From Leclercia sp. UBA7405 (lineage in GTDB: Bacteria > Pseudomonadota > Gammaproteobacteria > Enterobacterales > Enterobacteriaceae): 6,087 nucleotides of DNA. Where the stretch lies: contig DKMV01000059.1 of the NCBI GenBank assembly GCA_002469605.1, positions 1 through 6,087 on the forward strand, read 5' to 3'. This document shows, piece by piece, positions 6,034 to 6,087 of the stretch; within the stretch, counting starts at the first letter, position 1; every line of letters begins with the position of its first letter. Made by a program: the position numbers and the translations under genes. A model generated the notes under the pieces. The model was not told the DNA's origin, searched no databases, and worked only from the letters and a program-made list of their open reading frames with translations.

Positions 6034-6087
6034 GACTCTGAAACAGAGACTGGATGCCATCAACCAACTGCGTGTCGATCGCGCGCT
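6017..6087 (+). CDS. cyaA: Adenylate cyclase, class I (N-terminus, cut by window end)
   Basis: Only the first 23 codons are present ([23 protein letters not shown]), matching the N-terminus of E. coli CyaA, an approximately 848-aa cytoplasmic enzyme that makes cAMP from ATP. The catalytic N-terminal domain and the glucose-responsive C-terminal domain lie beyond the window. The start is TTG at 6017-6019, as in E. coli, where this weak codon is known to hold expression down. The only Shine-Dalgarno candidate is AGG at 6005-6007, 9 nt upstream, which is also weak. Together with CRP repression of the promoter, this keeps cyclase levels low. The gene is divergent from hemC. Confidence 0.95.
   Translation, partial: MYLYIETLKQRLDAINQLRVDRA

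Noticed and set aside
1..6087. Mobile elements, CRISPR arrays, tRNAs or a novel defence system
   Set aside because: No transposase, integrase, spacer repeats or tRNA-like cloverleaf was seen; apart from the MFS gene the window is conserved enterobacterial core.

Overview
The window is chromosomal DNA from a member of the Enterobacteriaceae. It holds the block glmZ - (MFS gene) - hemY - hemX - hemD - hemC - cyaA, which sits at about 85-86 min on the E. coli K-12 map. The Hem proteins, the GlmZ sRNA and the CyaA N-terminus are recognisably close to E. coli but differ at many positions. This points to a relative such as Enterobacter, Klebsiella or Kosakonia rather than E. coli itself. The genus cannot be fixed by eye.

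Layout from left to right: (1) positions 1-217 carry the small regulatory RNA GlmZ on the + strand, with its -10 promoter region at the window edge and a strong Rho-independent terminator. (2) A 403-aa major facilitator superfamily membrane protein lies on the - strand (223-1434) and converges on GlmZ with only 5 nt between them. From memory, E. coli K-12 has no such gene between glmZ and hemY. (3) A short intergenic stretch (1435-1597) holds a perfect dyad upstream of the MFS gene and the terminator of the hem operon. (4) The hemCDXY operon fills 1598-5672 on the - strand with tight or overlapping junctions. (5) A divergent regulatory region (5673-6016) serves hemC on one side and cyaA on the other, and contains a CRP-cAMP site. 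(6) The first 23 codons of adenylate cyclase, cyaA, start at a TTG codon and are cut by the window end.

Function: HemC and HemD carry out successive steps of tetrapyrrole synthesis, porphobilinogen to hydroxymethylbilane to uroporphyrinogen III. HemX and HemY are inner-membrane proteins from the same transcript whose biochemical roles are not settled. CyaA makes cAMP, and the CRP site over its main promoter gives negative feedback. GlmZ activates glmS translation and so controls glucosamine-6-phosphate synthesis.

Most of the window is ordinary core genome. The items that deserve a second look are: a possible small upstream ORF with a good Shine-Dalgarno that runs into the cyaA start codon and spans a hairpin; the MFS gene without its own terminator, whose read-through would be antisense to GlmZ; and base changes inside the GlmZ target-pairing segment that should be matched in this organism's glmS leader.
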